From Asticcacaulis sp. UBA2476 (GTDB lineage Bacteria; Pseudomonadota; Alphaproteobacteria; Caulobacterales; Caulobacteraceae): DNA of 64,000 bases. Below, one piece after another: positions 1 through 11,481 of the stretch. The stretch covers positions 47,299 through 111,298 of the forward strand of contig DDPE01000069.1 of NCBI GenBank assembly GCA_002342035.1, read 5' to 3'. A program made the translations under genes and the position numbers. The stretch's first letter is position 1. The number at the start of each line of letters is the position of its first letter. The notes beneath the pieces are model-generated. The model did not search any database, was not told the DNA's origin, and saw nothing but the letters and a program-made list of their open reading frames with translations.

Positions 1-41
1 TAAAAGTCCGCAGCTATATAAGATAATATAAGCATGGGCGT

Positions 42-66
42 CATGCTGACACTTTTGGTCAGCGTG
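42..66. promoter_or_regulatory. Inverted repeat upstream of uvrA
   Basis: Nine-base arms (42-50 and 58-66, one T-G wobble) surround a seven-base loop in the uvrA upstream region. No T-run follows, so it does not look like a terminator. It could be an operator or the remnant of a preceding gene's 3' end. I find no GTTC-N7-GTTC type alphaproteobacterial LexA site here, so SOS control of uvrA is not shown by this sequence. Confidence 0.25.
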
Positions 67-115
67 AGGTTATCCTATATAGACTTCTTATCCAGAAACC
101 GGACTATAGGACCTC

Positions 116-2989
<2,874 letters not shown>

Positions 2990-3061
2990 GGTACGCGCGA
3001 CTTAATCTAAATTAACCATTTTTGACGCATGGTGGACAGGATTGAGATTAGGGATTCTGCC

Positions 3062-3898
3062 ATGCGTATCGCCACCTTCGCCTTAAGTGCTCTGCTATTG
3101 TTTAGCCTTGCGGCGTGCAGCCGCGGGGAAAAAGCCGCACATGATGAGGAACATGCGACACCTGACCACGAGACGGGGCACGGCGACGACCATGCCTCGA
3201 CAGGGGAGAAATTGACTCAATGGGGCTATAGCGGTGACGAAGGCCCGTCTCATTGGGCACAACTTGGCGGTGCGGCAGCTACGTGCAGTAGCGGGGCCCG
3301 TCAGTCACCGATTGATCTTGTCAGCGGTGGCAAACCCCAATTGTCAAAGGTTACCCTGGATTACCTGTCCTCGAACGCCACCATTCAAAATGACGGACAC
3401 ACCATCAAGGTCGTGCCTGCAAAAGGCGGAGGTCTGACAACGGATGGCATTCAATACGATTTAAAAGACATTCATTTTCACAGTCCCAGCGAACACACCA
3501 TCAATGGCCGCCGGGCGGCATTAGAAACTCACTTCGTGCACCAAAGCGCCAAGGGCGACTATCTTTATGTCGCGGTGCTGTCTCAGGTCGGCGTGGCGGA
3601 CCCAATGCTGGCACCCGTTTGGACTTATCTACCCAGCGACCAGACGGCGCCTGCGGCGATCCCCGACCTGCTAATCAATGCCCGCGACCTCATGCCCGCG
3701 GCTGAGGAGTTTTTTGTCTATTCCGGCTCGCTGACCGTACCGCCGTGCTCAGAGGGCGTAACCTGGATGGTATTCTCGGCCCCCTTAAGCGTTTCGCCCG
3801 AACAGGTCAGTGCTTATGAAACTCTGCTGGGATCGACTGCCCGTCCTATTCAGGCCCGCAAAGACCGTGACCTGCTAACCGTGATCAGCGCGGGCTAA
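3062..3898 (+). CDS. Alpha-type carbonic anhydrase, predicted lipoprotein
   Basis: Catalyses CO2/bicarbonate interconversion outside the inner membrane. An upstream in-frame ATG exists at 3029, but the start at 3062 places a clean lipoprotein signal (hydrophobic run, then LAAC with Cys19) at the N-terminus. The mature part has the alpha-CA hallmarks: CSSGARQSPIDL, the zinc-ligand segment IHFHSPSEH, the third histidine in ETHFVHQ, and the substrate-pocket stretch SLTVPPCSEGV. Between the lipidated Cys and the catalytic domain lies a short acidic linker with five histidines (27, 31, 36, 40, 44). Its 3' end overlaps the convergent gene on the minus strand by 14 bases. Family assignment is firm; membrane anchoring is inferred from the lipobox. 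Confidence 0.93.
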   Translation: MRIATFALSALLLFSLAACSRGEKAAHDEEHATPDHETGHGDDHASTGEKLTQWGYSGDEGPSHWAQLGGAAATCSSGARQSPIDLVSGGKPQLSKVTLDYLSSNATIQNDGHTIKVVPAKGGGLTTDGIQYDLKDIHFHSPSEHTINGRRAALETHFVHQSAKGDYLYVAVLSQVGVADPMLAPVWTYLPSDQTAPAAIPDLLINARDLMPAAEEFFVYSGSLTVPPCSEGVTWMVFSAPLSVSPEQVSAYETLLGSTARPIQARKDRDLLTVISAG

Positions 3899-4823
3899 CC
3901 TCCGGCTTCGGCCGTACCTCGCGGGCCCGTTCCCGTAGCGTCAGAAACAGCCTACTCTGGGTTGCCGCGATCATAAGCTCACGCAAAAAGGCTGAAATCG
4001 CCGTCACCGTCAACACGACAATGAAAAACGGCAAAAAAGGCTTTAGGTCAAATAAAGTTTTTACTTCAAGACCTTGCTTCAAAAACCTAAACTGTTCAAT
4101 CAGCGACATATTCAAACCAATCGCCGAAATCGCGTGTACCGAGGTCACGCAGATTAGCACCAAGACATAGGTAAATATGTAGACGACCAGTATCGACCAG
4201 ATATATCGACGTGTCAGCAGGAACGAACCTATAAAATTAATTCGGCGCTGACAGAAGGTATCCATGGATGCCAAAGACAGCCGAAGTTTCAGCCAGACCA
4301 CCCCCAAAGCCTGTAGCAACAGAGCCAGCATGATGATGCCATAGGTCGCAAAATTGCGCCCAATGTGCAGTTCCAGAACCGTATTGGCAAGCCAGGCCAG
4401 CCCTGCCACAACCAGAAATAGCGACACGGATAAAACCATGATCAGCAGGAATTTAAGGATATAAAACGCCACCAGCCGAACCTCGTCCGGGCCAAGGCTT
4501 AACGTAGCGGCGCGGGGATTTTCGATAGCAATCTGCGCTCTGTAGATAGCGCATTTAACGATCAGATGTGTCAGACCTACCAGAATACCACACACGCTCA
4601 CGGCCATCAGCGTGGTATAAATCAAACCTGACAGGAGTTGGGGCTCATTACGTAAGGCCTGCCAGAAGGCCAGCCAATGCTCCGCAAACGCGAACACCGT
4701 AAAGCCATAGGCCACGCCATAGCCCGCAAACATCACCAGAAGCCATTTCATGGCGGTCAGGGGGCGGTCGCGTAACAGTCTAAGGCCATCAAACGCGATT
4801 TCTTCGGATAATTCCGTACGCAC
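3885..4823 (-). CDS. Unknown membrane protein, paralogue 1 of 3
   Basis: A 312-residue polytopic inner-membrane protein with about six hydrophobic segments; I do not recognise a named family. It begins at a GTG. It shares a pattern with the next gene upstream: an N-terminal G-[LF]-R-[LI]-[LI]-R-[DE]-R-P motif, a central [AI]YRA segment followed by a G-x-[DE]-x-[LV]-R stretch, and then a WLxxRLSL, xxFxGSFxLT, W segment. The three genes from 6714 down to 3885 point the same way with short gaps, so they are probably one transcription unit. Function is unknown. The arrangement resembles membrane proteins that form hetero-oligomers, but that is speculation. Confidence 0.75.
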   Translation of the reverse strand: MRTELSEEIAFDGLRLLRDRPLTAMKWLLVMFAGYGVAYGFTVFAFAEHWLAFWQALRNEPQLLSGLIYTTLMAVSVCGILVGLTHLIVKCAIYRAQIAIENPRAATLSLGPDEVRLVAFYILKFLLIMVLSVSLFLVVAGLAWLANTVLELHIGRNFATYGIIMLALLLQALGVVWLKLRLSLASMDTFCQRRINFIGSFLLTRRYIWSILVVYIFTYVLVLICVTSVHAISAIGLNMSLIEQFRFLKQGLEVKTLFDLKPFLPFFIVVLTVTAISAFLRELMIAATQSRLFLTLRERAREVRPKPEVSPR

Positions 4824-4940
4824 ACGCCCCCCTGTTACACACGCTGGTGAACCTTACGCCACCCTGCGTGCATGTTGCTCAGGTGGGGTCAGTCTGTCGC
4901 GTCTATACCCCAATTCCGTGTCATTTTTTTTAGAATGTTG

Positions 4941-5864
4941 TCAGGTGGTTGTTCGCGCTGGTTTAAGTGATTTGTAGGCTGCGGCCTGCGCCCCGATCAA
5001 CAAGGCCGACAATAACGGAGCCCGCAAAGCACTCATGATCATGTAACCCGCGACAACCGGATTAGCCAAGCTTTCAAGGCGCGACAGATCAAAGGTTTGA
5101 CGCATATCAGCACCGCCCATATCGAGCCCCAGAAACGGTACGGCCAGGGCCACAAAGATGATTTCACACAAAATCTGCACCAGCATGATCATGATGATGG
5201 TGACGACATAACCCAACAAAAGCTGCCAGAAATGGCCCTTGGTTAATCTGAAACTGCCGCGGAAATTCAACCGCTTTTCATCGAAGCTTTGTACCGGCAC
5301 GAGCGACAAACGAATGACCAGCCACAAATAAAATGCCACTGACACCAGCGCGCTGACGAAGCCAAAAGTAATCGCGGGCGCCCCCATGGTCGCCTGCGTC
5401 AATGCTACCAATATGCCGCCGACAATAATCAGTCCGATGGTAAAGACAATCGACACCACAAAGGCAAACACCAGCAGCAGGAACGAAATCGCGATCTGAC
5501 GCAGTTCATCCTTACCGAATTTCAGGTAGCCATAGCGGTCATCGCCAATGCCCAGAACCGCGCGATAGACCGCGCACAAGACGATGGCGGAAAAAAACAT
5601 TGAGACCAGAAAACCGGCGCCGAACGCTGGCGTCACCTTTTGCGCCAGATTGGCATATTCGGCGGCATGGTCTGTGACCACGCCAAAGCCAAATTTATTA
5701 TACATGTCCATAATGGCCATGAATTCAGGCCCGGCCATAAGGATCAGTATGCCTGCCGAAATGACCTGAGATAATAACAGGACCGGCGCCCAGAAAAGGA
5801 TCAGCTTGGGCCGCTCACGGATAATACGAAAGCCTTCGAATGCAAAATCAAGCGTTAGCGCCAC
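4941..5864 (-). CDS. Unknown membrane protein, paralogue 2 of 3
   Basis: A 307-residue polytopic membrane protein with roughly six transmembrane stretches. The N-terminus FEGFRIIRERPKL matches the FDGLRLLRDRPLT of the following gene. The middle has CAVYRAVLG and KFGKDELRQIA, and the later segment is WLVIRLSLVPVQSF then FRGSFRLTKGHFW, the best-conserved block of the trio. No catalytic motif or known domain is visible. It lies in a same-strand cluster with its two relatives. The clear similarity to both neighbours suggests tandem duplication followed by divergence. Confidence 0.75.
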   Translation of the reverse strand: MALTLDFAFEGFRIIRERPKLILFWAPVLLLSQVISAGILILMAGPEFMAIMDMYNKFGFGVVTDHAAEYANLAQKVTPAFGAGFLVSMFFSAIVLCAVYRAVLGIGDDRYGYLKFGKDELRQIAISFLLLVFAFVVSIVFTIGLIIVGGILVALTQATMGAPAITFGFVSALVSVAFYLWLVIRLSLVPVQSFDEKRLNFRGSFRLTKGHFWQLLLGYVVTIIMIMLVQILCEIIFVALAVPFLGLDMGGADMRQTFDLSRLESLANPVVAGYMIMSALRAPLLSALLIGAQAAAYKSLKPARTTT

Positions 5865-5925
5865 TTCAGTCCACCTACATCTGCCCCGGCATGGGGCACG
5901 CGCACTCTATACACCGGGTCACACC

Positions 5926-6714
5926 TTAATGCGAAGCCCGCAAATCCATAATCTGTTTATAGGCTGACGATAAAAATCCGACTGTGACCGGCAGGACAAA
6001 CAACACCCCGATGGCGGCATCTATCAACCTGCCCGACCAATGGTCGCCAAGCCCTTGAAGCCCATAGGCCACAACCGCCAGCGGAAGGCAGATCATCCCA
6101 TAGCCGAGTAACAGCTTGATCACCTGTCCCGATGACAGGTTCACGGCATTGAGTGAAATCATCTGCCGCCCGGCCACCGTTGCGGGCAGGTACAGGCTGA
6201 GTTTTAAGGACAATACCCCCAGCACACACAGGATTAAAACGATCAGGGCCATGATCACCAACCCGGCCACCTGCCCGCCCCTCAGTTCCTGAAACAACCC
6301 TGCCGGACTATTATAGGTTTCAGTCCCCAAACCCGACGCACTCATAATCACTGCCAGCACAAGACTTAAGGTGATGAACACCATCAGCCAGAACAAACCG
6401 ACCAGAAGCGTGGCACCAATCAGACGCCACTCCGTCCTGGCAAATTGTAACCCGCCAAACCCAAGACCTTCGGCGCGGGCATAGGTTCCAAAAATGGCCA
6501 CGCGGTAAAGCGCGCCGATCGCGGCAAACTGCAGTCCGACCGAGGCTAGCAGCAGCACCGGATGCGCCGCCTGTGGCACGGCACCGGATTGATAAAGGCC
6601 GAACACGATCAGCAGCAAGCCGAGCGACAACCACGCTCTGGCTATGCCCGTTGGTGCAAAACCAAACGCCGCCTTCAAAGCCGCTATAACCGAAAAAGCC
6701 GGTTTCACTGTCAT
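5926..6714 (-). CDS. Unknown membrane protein, paralogue 3 of 3
   Basis: A 262-residue membrane protein, the shortest and most diverged of the three, opening the cluster. It keeps the GALYRVAIFG segment, the F-x-[RK]-x-E-W/L-R motif (FARTEWRLIG) and an LSLKLSLYLPATV segment equivalent to the RLSL block of its relatives. The GSF-x-LT element is replaced by NLSSGQ. It is divergent from trmFO, with about 210 bases between them. The function is not recognisable. The membrane topology is evident from long hydrophobic runs. Confidence 0.72.
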   Translation of the reverse strand: MTVKPAFSVIAALKAAFGFAPTGIARAWLSLGLLLIVFGLYQSGAVPQAAHPVLLLASVGLQFAAIGALYRVAIFGTYARAEGLGFGGLQFARTEWRLIGATLLVGLFWLMVFITLSLVLAVIMSASGLGTETYNSPAGLFQELRGGQVAGLVIMALIVLILCVLGVLSLKLSLYLPATVAGRQMISLNAVNLSSGQVIKLLLGYGMICLPLAVVAYGLQGLGDHWSGRLIDAAIGVLFVLPVTVGFLSSAYKQIMDLRASH

Positions 6715-6928
6715 GGATTACTGCCCGCCCCAATCACAACCTTGCCACCACTCATACCTGACCGTCTGCGTCTGGCAAGTGTCGGCACGCATCTACAAAC
6801 CAAGCGGCTTTTTGTGACAAACATATTCGCTTGAAAAGCATATTTATCAAAGCCGGTCGCAATTCCTGAAAACACGGGCTATAGAGCCACACCAAGGGGC
6901 GGATCAACATTCATTCAGTGCATATATT

Positions 6929-8371
6929 ATGACCGACATCAAACCCGTACACGTTATCGGCGGCGGCCTCGCCGGTTCAGAAGCTTCGTGGCAACTGGCC
7001 AATTCAGGCGTTCCGGTCATTCTGCATGAGATGCGCGGCGCCTCCTCAGATGACGGGGTCGCCATAACGACCGATGCGCACCAGACCGATGATCTGGCCG
7101 AACTGGTCTGTTCCAATTCATTTCGCTCAGATGAGTGGCAATTCAATGCGGTGGGCCTGCTGCACGAAGAAATGCGGCGGATGGACAGCCTGATCATGGC
7201 CTGCGCTGATAAACATCAGGTGCCTGCTGGCGGCGCACTGGCCGTCGATCGCGAGGGTTTCGCTCAGGCCGTGACACAAGCCATCCACACGCACCCGCTC
7301 ATCACGGTCGTGCGCGAAGAGGTCACCAGCCTAAAAGGCACCGGGTGGGACAATATCATCTGCGCCACCGGCCCGCTCACTTCGCAGTCCTTGTCGGACG
7401 TGATTCTGGAGTTAAGCGGCGAAGGCCATCTAAGCTTTTTTGATGCCATAGCCCCGATCGTCCACACCGAAAGCATCGATATGGACATAGCGTGGCGCCA
7501 GTCACGCTACGACAAAGAAGGCCCCGGCGGCGATGCGGCGGCCTATATCAACTGCCCGATGACCAAGGCTGAGTATGAGACCTTTCTCGATGCGCTGCTG
7601 GACGGTCCAAAGGCCGATTTCAAGGATTGGGAACACGTCCCTTATTTTGACGGCTGCCTGCCGATCGAAGTCATGGCTGAGCGTGGCCGCGAAACCCTGC
7701 GTCATGGCCCGCTTAAACCCGTGGGCCTGACCAACCCGCGTGATCCGCTGGTCAAAGCTTATGCGATTGTTCAGTTGCGTCAGGATAACGCCTTGGGAAC
7801 GCTCTATAATATGGTCGGCTTTCAGACCAAACTTAAGCACGGCGCGCAAGCCGATGTCTTTCGGTTGATCCCCGGTTTGCAAAATGCCCAGTTTGCACGA
7901 CTTGGGGGCTTACATCGCAATACCTTTATTCAGTCACCTAAGATTCTGGATCGAAAACTCCGGCTTAAGGCTTTGAATAACGAAGGCATATCCTTACGTT
8001 TTGCCGGGCAGATTACCGGCGTCGAAGGTTATGTCGAATCCTCAGCCATTGGCCTGCTGGCCGGGCGGTTTGCGGCATCGGATCGTTTGGGCCGGGACAT
8101 GGTTGCCCCACCAGAGACCACAGCCATGGGCGCCCTGATCAACCACATCACCGGCGGTCACCTGGAAGGGGGCGCCTCTCAATCCAGCTTTCAGCCCATG
8201 AACATTAACTACGGCTTGCTGCCGCCCCTTGAAGCACCAAAGGTTGATGAAAATGGCCAGAAAATCCCGTTAAAAGAGCGTGGGCGGGCGAAAAAACGCC
8301 TGATGAGTTTAAGGGCATTAAATGACCTTAATTCGTGGTTAGATGAATCGTTTAAAAAGGTTGCGGGCTAA
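6929..8371 (+). CDS. trmFO: Methylenetetrahydrofolate--tRNA-(uracil-5-)-methyltransferase TrmFO
   Basis: Flavoenzyme that makes 5-methyluridine at position 54 of the tRNA T-loop, using methylene-THF and FAD instead of SAM. The FAD-binding Rossmann motif VIGGGLAGSEASWQLA lies at residues 9-24, and the family blocks LVCSNSFRSD and RHGPLKPVGLTNP are present. Later come VGFQTKLKHGAQ, GGLHRNTFIQSP and the second flavin segment FAGQITGVEGYVES. The length of 480 is typical. The start at 6929 puts the Rossmann motif close to the N-terminus as expected. It is transcribed away from the membrane-protein trio, so the roughly 210 bases upstream should hold divergent promoters. Confidence 0.97.
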   Translation: MTDIKPVHVIGGGLAGSEASWQLANSGVPVILHEMRGASSDDGVAITTDAHQTDDLAELVCSNSFRSDEWQFNAVGLLHEEMRRMDSLIMACADKHQVPAGGALAVDREGFAQAVTQAIHTHPLITVVREEVTSLKGTGWDNIICATGPLTSQSLSDVILELSGEGHLSFFDAIAPIVHTESIDMDIAWRQSRYDKEGPGGDAAAYINCPMTKAEYETFLDALLDGPKADFKDWEHVPYFDGCLPIEVMAERGRETLRHGPLKPVGLTNPRDPLVKAYAIVQLRQDNALGTLYNMVGFQTKLKHGAQADVFRLIPGLQNAQFARLGGLHRNTFIQSPKILDRKLRLKALNNEGISLRFAGQITGVEGYVESSAIGLLAGRFAASDRLGRDMVAPPETTAMGALINHITGGHLEGGASQSSFQPMNINYGLLPPLEAPKVDENGQKIPLKERGRAKKRLMSLRALNDLNSWLDESFKKVAG

Positions 8372-8424
8372 GGCTTCGCGATAGTGTTTGTGTTTCAGTC
8401 GTGTGATTGGGCGGGTTATTGGGG

Positions 8425-9141
8425 ATGAAGGTTTCACGTATCTGTCTTGGGGTGGCAGGTTTAGCAGCTTTGTGGCTGGCAGGGTGCAAGACGACGCCTG
8501 AGCCTATTACCACGACGGTATATGTGCCCGTGGTCGTCGCTCCGCCCCCGCCGCCCAGTTCCCTGACACCCCAGCCGATCATGCTGTTCAACATGACCAA
8601 GCAGGGCCGAAAACTATTTGTTCTTAATGATGAATTTCCATTTTGCGATACTGTGACGGGCAAGGTGATCGTGGTGCCCAAGTGGTATGTCACCGACTTC
8701 GCGTCCGTACCCTGGTACGGCCAGGGCGTGGTCAACCCACAGGGCCCAACGGCACGCGCGGCCATCATCCACGACTGGCTTTATACGGTGGGCGAAAAGG
8801 GTAAGCGCCAAGAAGCGGACGATATTTTCTACCGCGCTATGAAAAAGTTCGGGGTATCGGATTTCGAGGCTGGCATTGCCTATAATGCTGTGCGCGCCGG
8901 CGGTGAGCGGGGATATGGGCTGGCCGACGACTGGATGTTTATCGACCCAACCCGCCCACTGGCCAAGCAGCCTGCGCCATTTGGCAAGCCGCGTACCGGC
9001 GCGACCAAGATCATGCCTAAATGCATTGGCTTTGAGACTTTGATTGCCGGGGGCTGGAAAGCCTATCCAATCGCGCGGGCCTCATACGCTGTGCCGCAAA
9101 TGCCTATAGCCGCGCCGTCAGGAATGCCAAAAAAACCTTGA
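8425..9141 (+). CDS. DUF1353 family lipoprotein
   Basis: A 238-residue protein with a lipoprotein signal (MKVSRIC, hydrophobic run, LAGC) followed by a low-complexity Pro/Val linker. The DUF1353 core is clear: VPKWYVTDFASVPW, then IIHDWLYTVGEKGKRQEADDIFYRAMKKFGV. A TTG 18 bases upstream is in frame, but the ATG at 8425 gives the standard signal peptide. DUF1353 proteins are of unknown function and are common on phages and in Proteobacteria; the conserved H-D pair suggests a hydrolase-like site, but this is not established. The 3' end overlaps the convergent minus-strand gene by 38 bases, so the two transcripts are partly antisense. Confidence 0.85.
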   Translation: MKVSRICLGVAGLAALWLAGCKTTPEPITTTVYVPVVVAPPPPPSSLTPQPIMLFNMTKQGRKLFVLNDEFPFCDTVTGKVIVVPKWYVTDFASVPWYGQGVVNPQGPTARAAIIHDWLYTVGEKGKRQEADDIFYRAMKKFGVSDFEAGIAYNAVRAGGERGYGLADDWMFIDPTRPLAKQPAPFGKPRTGATKIMPKCIGFETLIAGGWKAYPIARASYAVPQMPIAAPSGMPKKP

Positions 9142-9778
9142 GCCGACGCATAAGCGGCCCGGTGTGCTTTTGTGCGGCATAGGCTCTCGCCAAAGCCGCG
9201 TGAGTTACCAACGCCACCAGAGACGGCGGAATGTGCCGGAAAGCGGCCTTAGCCTCTGCCCTCAGAGCCTTAAACAATGGGGCTGGCGGTGCGATCATCT
9301 GACCGGCATGTAGCCTTGCCAGCGCATAATAGCGGGTCGGTTCAGCAAGGGTGGTGGCATCAGCATTGGGGGCAAGCACCTGTGCGGCGATCCGGGCCAG
9401 CAGAACTTCGCTGCGATCGGCAAGCGTCAAAGCGTCTTTGTGGCTTAGGGGCTGCTTATCCAGCAGAACCATCTGCCCCTCGATCAGATCCAGCAGCATC
9501 TGCCCATCAAGGGCATAGCGTCCGAACATATCCTCAAGCGCGGCACTCAAGGGGTGATAGCGCACAGGGGCACCCGCCATGATTTCTTCAACCGCTTCAT
9601 ACCACCAGCGCAGACGGATTTCGCCCATAAGCGGCTGGGTCACCCGCTCAGGCACTTCACGCAAAACGTCAAAAAACGCATATAACGTACGGATATCGGC
9701 GCGCTTAACCGCATCATCGATAAAGGCCGAAGACAGTAGAAAGTCTTCGTTTTTTACGGTCAGATCGTCATCAGACAT
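9104..9778 (-). CDS. Squalene/phytoene synthase family protein, NDUFAF6-like
   Basis: A 224-residue alpha-helical protein of the squalene/phytoene synthase fold. Recognisable pieces are DIRTLYAFFDVLREVPERV, GEIRLRWWYEAVEEI and LIEGQMVLL. The aspartate-rich DxxxD motifs that bind prenyl diphosphate in true synthases are not evident at the expected places, and it is shorter than true synthases. This matches the group containing mitochondrial complex I assembly factor NDUFAF6, and this position near secF and trmFO is usual in alphaproteobacteria. A role in respiratory complex assembly is inferred; prenyl chemistry seems unlikely. Confidence 0.82.
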   Translation of the reverse strand: MSDDDLTVKNEDFLLSSAFIDDAVKRADIRTLYAFFDVLREVPERVTQPLMGEIRLRWWYEAVEEIMAGAPVRYHPLSAALEDMFGRYALDGQMLLDLIEGQMVLLDKQPLSHKDALTLADRSEVLLARIAAQVLAPNADATTLAEPTRYYALARLHAGQMIAPPAPLFKALRAEAKAAFRHIPPSLVALVTHAALARAYAAQKHTGPLMRRLKVFLAFLTARL

Positions 9779-9789
9779 AAGGACTAAAA

Positions 9790-10404
9790 CTATCCAAACA
9801 GGGTCTGATACATGGCCATGACCGCCAGCATCGGCAGCGACAGCAGCACATTTATCCGTGAAAACCGCATGGCCTTGAGGGCGGCTGCGGCCTTGGCTTC
9901 CGGCGTCGTTTCACGGATGCCGAGCGCAATGCGCTGCGCCGGCCAGATGACATGCCAGACATTAAAGAACATGATCAGGGCCAGCCACATGCCAATACCG
10001 ATAAAGGCCAGCGGCAAATCAGCCGGATAGAACCCGCCCGCAAAGCCAAAACTCAAAGCCTCCGCAATATAGCCCCGCGCCCAAGCCAGTCCCAAACCAG
10101 CGATCACGGTAAACAGGGCCGAATAGCGGAACCAGAACAGGGCTTCGGGAGCGATATATTTGGTGACAGCCGGTTTCATTTCGGCCGGAATTTCAGGCAT
10201 GACCCGCATCTGCACGAAGTTGAAATAGTAAAGCAATCCCACCCACATGATGCCGAAAATTACATGCAGCCAGCGTAAAACCCCGATAAGGAAGATCAGG
10301 TCAAAACCGCCCGCACTGTGCATCCCAAGGCCCACGATCATGATGATCGCCAGCACCATACTGAAGATCAGGGTCGCCGTCAGATTATTGAGAATTTTCA
10401 GCAT
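9790..10404 (-). CDS. Urate hydroxylase PuuD N-terminal-type membrane protein
   Basis: A 204-residue integral membrane protein with several long hydrophobic helices. The segment VLRWLHVIFGIMWVGLLYYFNFVQ, with its histidine and WVGLLYYFNF, is characteristic of the membrane domain of PuuD-type urate oxidases. The C-terminal cytochrome c domain of full-length PuuD is absent, and no CxxCH motif is present. The ATG at 10404 is preferred over an upstream in-frame codon because GGTGGAAC precedes it. No purine-catabolism genes are nearby, so a urate role is doubtful; a haem-binding membrane protein is a reasonable alternative. Confidence 0.75.
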   Translation of the reverse strand: MLKILNNLTATLIFSMVLAIIMIVGLGMHSAGGFDLIFLIGVLRWLHVIFGIMWVGLLYYFNFVQMRVMPEIPAEMKPAVTKYIAPEALFWFRYSALFTVIAGLGLAWARGYIAEALSFGFAGGFYPADLPLAFIGIGMWLALIMFFNVWHVIWPAQRIALGIRETTPEAKAAAALKAMRFSRINVLLSLPMLAVMAMYQTLFG

Positions 10405-10416
10405 GGTTCCACCCAA

Positions 10417-10471
10417 ATAAAAAACCCGTGGCAAGCATAGAGGGATTTGCCCCCGACTGACCACAGGTTTC
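10417..10471 (-). terminator. Terminator after secF
   Basis: Read on the minus strand, arms at 10461-10469 and 10423-10431 form a nine-base stem with one T-G wobble. It is followed by a run of T residues (A-run at 10419-10424 on the plus strand). The loop is long, about 29 bases. It sits directly after the secF stop and would end the yajC-secDF unit. Confidence 0.6.
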
Positions 10472-10485
10472 TGATAGCGTTCAGT

Positions 10486-11463
10486 TTAGCGCTTGCCTTT
10501 GAAACCGCCCATATCGACGATTTCAGCATCGGCATCGTTACGATTAACACCCCAGATCAGAATGACGGGTGCTGCCACATAGATCGACGAATAGGTGCCG
10601 ATAATGATCCCGAACATCAGCGCGACCGAGAAACTGAACAGAGCCTCACCGCCCAGAATAGCCAGACCCAGCAAGGCCATGATGGCCGTCACACCGGTGA
10701 TGATCGTACGTGACAAGGTTTCATTGATCGACAGATCAATAACGTCACCCAACGGCAGTTTCTTATATTTACGCAGGTTTTCCCGCAGACGGTCAAACAC
10801 AACGACGGTATCGTTCATCGAATACCCAATGATGGTCAGGATCGCTGCCACCGCCGTCAGGGTAAACTCGAGATCGAACAAGGCAAACAGACCGAACGTC
10901 AGAATAACGTCGTGCAGCAAACCAATCGCCGCCCCCAAGCCGAACTGCCATTCAAACCGGAACCAGATGTAGACCATCATCAGGCCGATCGCCATAAACA
11001 GGGCCACAACGCCCCCCGTCAGCAATTCGCCGGAAACTTTGGGGCCTACGACTTCGGTACGGGTATATTGAGCCCCTTCAAACTGACCCGACAGGTGAGT
11101 TTTGATTTCTTCAACCTTCTGGGCCGGGTTGCCACCTTCGGGGGTTTCAAACCTTATCATGGCGGCGGTGTTGTTTTCACCGACACCTTGGACCTGCACG
11201 TCATGCAGCCCCTCATCACCCGTCAGGGCGCCGCGCAGTTTAGCCAGATCGACAGACTTACCGCCCAGATTCATTTCAAGGACAGTCCCGCCCTTGAAAT
11301 CGACGCCGCAATTAAGGCCGCCGCAGGGGCCTTCAAACGGAATCAGGGTCAGGGCCATAGACCCGATGACCGCAACAACCGATATGATCGCCGCGATTTT
11401 CGAGAAGGCAACGAACCTGAAGTTCGTTTTTGCCGGCAAAAGTTTAATAAGTGGCCAAGCCAT
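10486..11463 (-). CDS. secF: Protein translocase subunit SecF
   Basis: Inner-membrane RND-type subunit that works with SecD and YajC to drive late steps of Sec export using the proton gradient. Its 325 residues include the N-terminal helix, the periplasmic domain opening with GVDFKGGTVLEM, and the conserved membrane block TIIGYSMNDTVVVFDRLREN followed by LSRTIITG and MFGIIIGTYSSIYVAAP. AAGGAG lies eight bases before the ATG. It follows secD with an 18-base gap, clearly one operon. Confidence 0.97.
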   Translation of the reverse strand: MAWPLIKLLPAKTNFRFVAFSKIAAIISVVAVIGSMALTLIPFEGPCGGLNCGVDFKGGTVLEMNLGGKSVDLAKLRGALTGDEGLHDVQVQGVGENNTAAMIRFETPEGGNPAQKVEEIKTHLSGQFEGAQYTRTEVVGPKVSGELLTGGVVALFMAIGLMMVYIWFRFEWQFGLGAAIGLLHDVILTFGLFALFDLEFTLTAVAAILTIIGYSMNDTVVVFDRLRENLRKYKKLPLGDVIDLSINETLSRTIITGVTAIMALLGLAILGGEALFSFSVALMFGIIIGTYSSIYVAAPVILIWGVNRNDADAEIVDMGGFKGKR

Positions 11464-11481
11464 GTATGTACTCCTTGGCGC

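Noticed and set aside
1..115. Possible SOS box ahead of uvrA
   Set aside because: No GTTC-N7-GTTC or related alphaproteobacterial LexA site is present.
3002..3015. TTAA-N6-TTAA close to a CtrA box upstream of the carbonic anhydrase
   Set aside because: The CtrA consensus is TTAA with a seven-base spacer; here the spacer is six and the sequence is AT-rich, so chance is likely.
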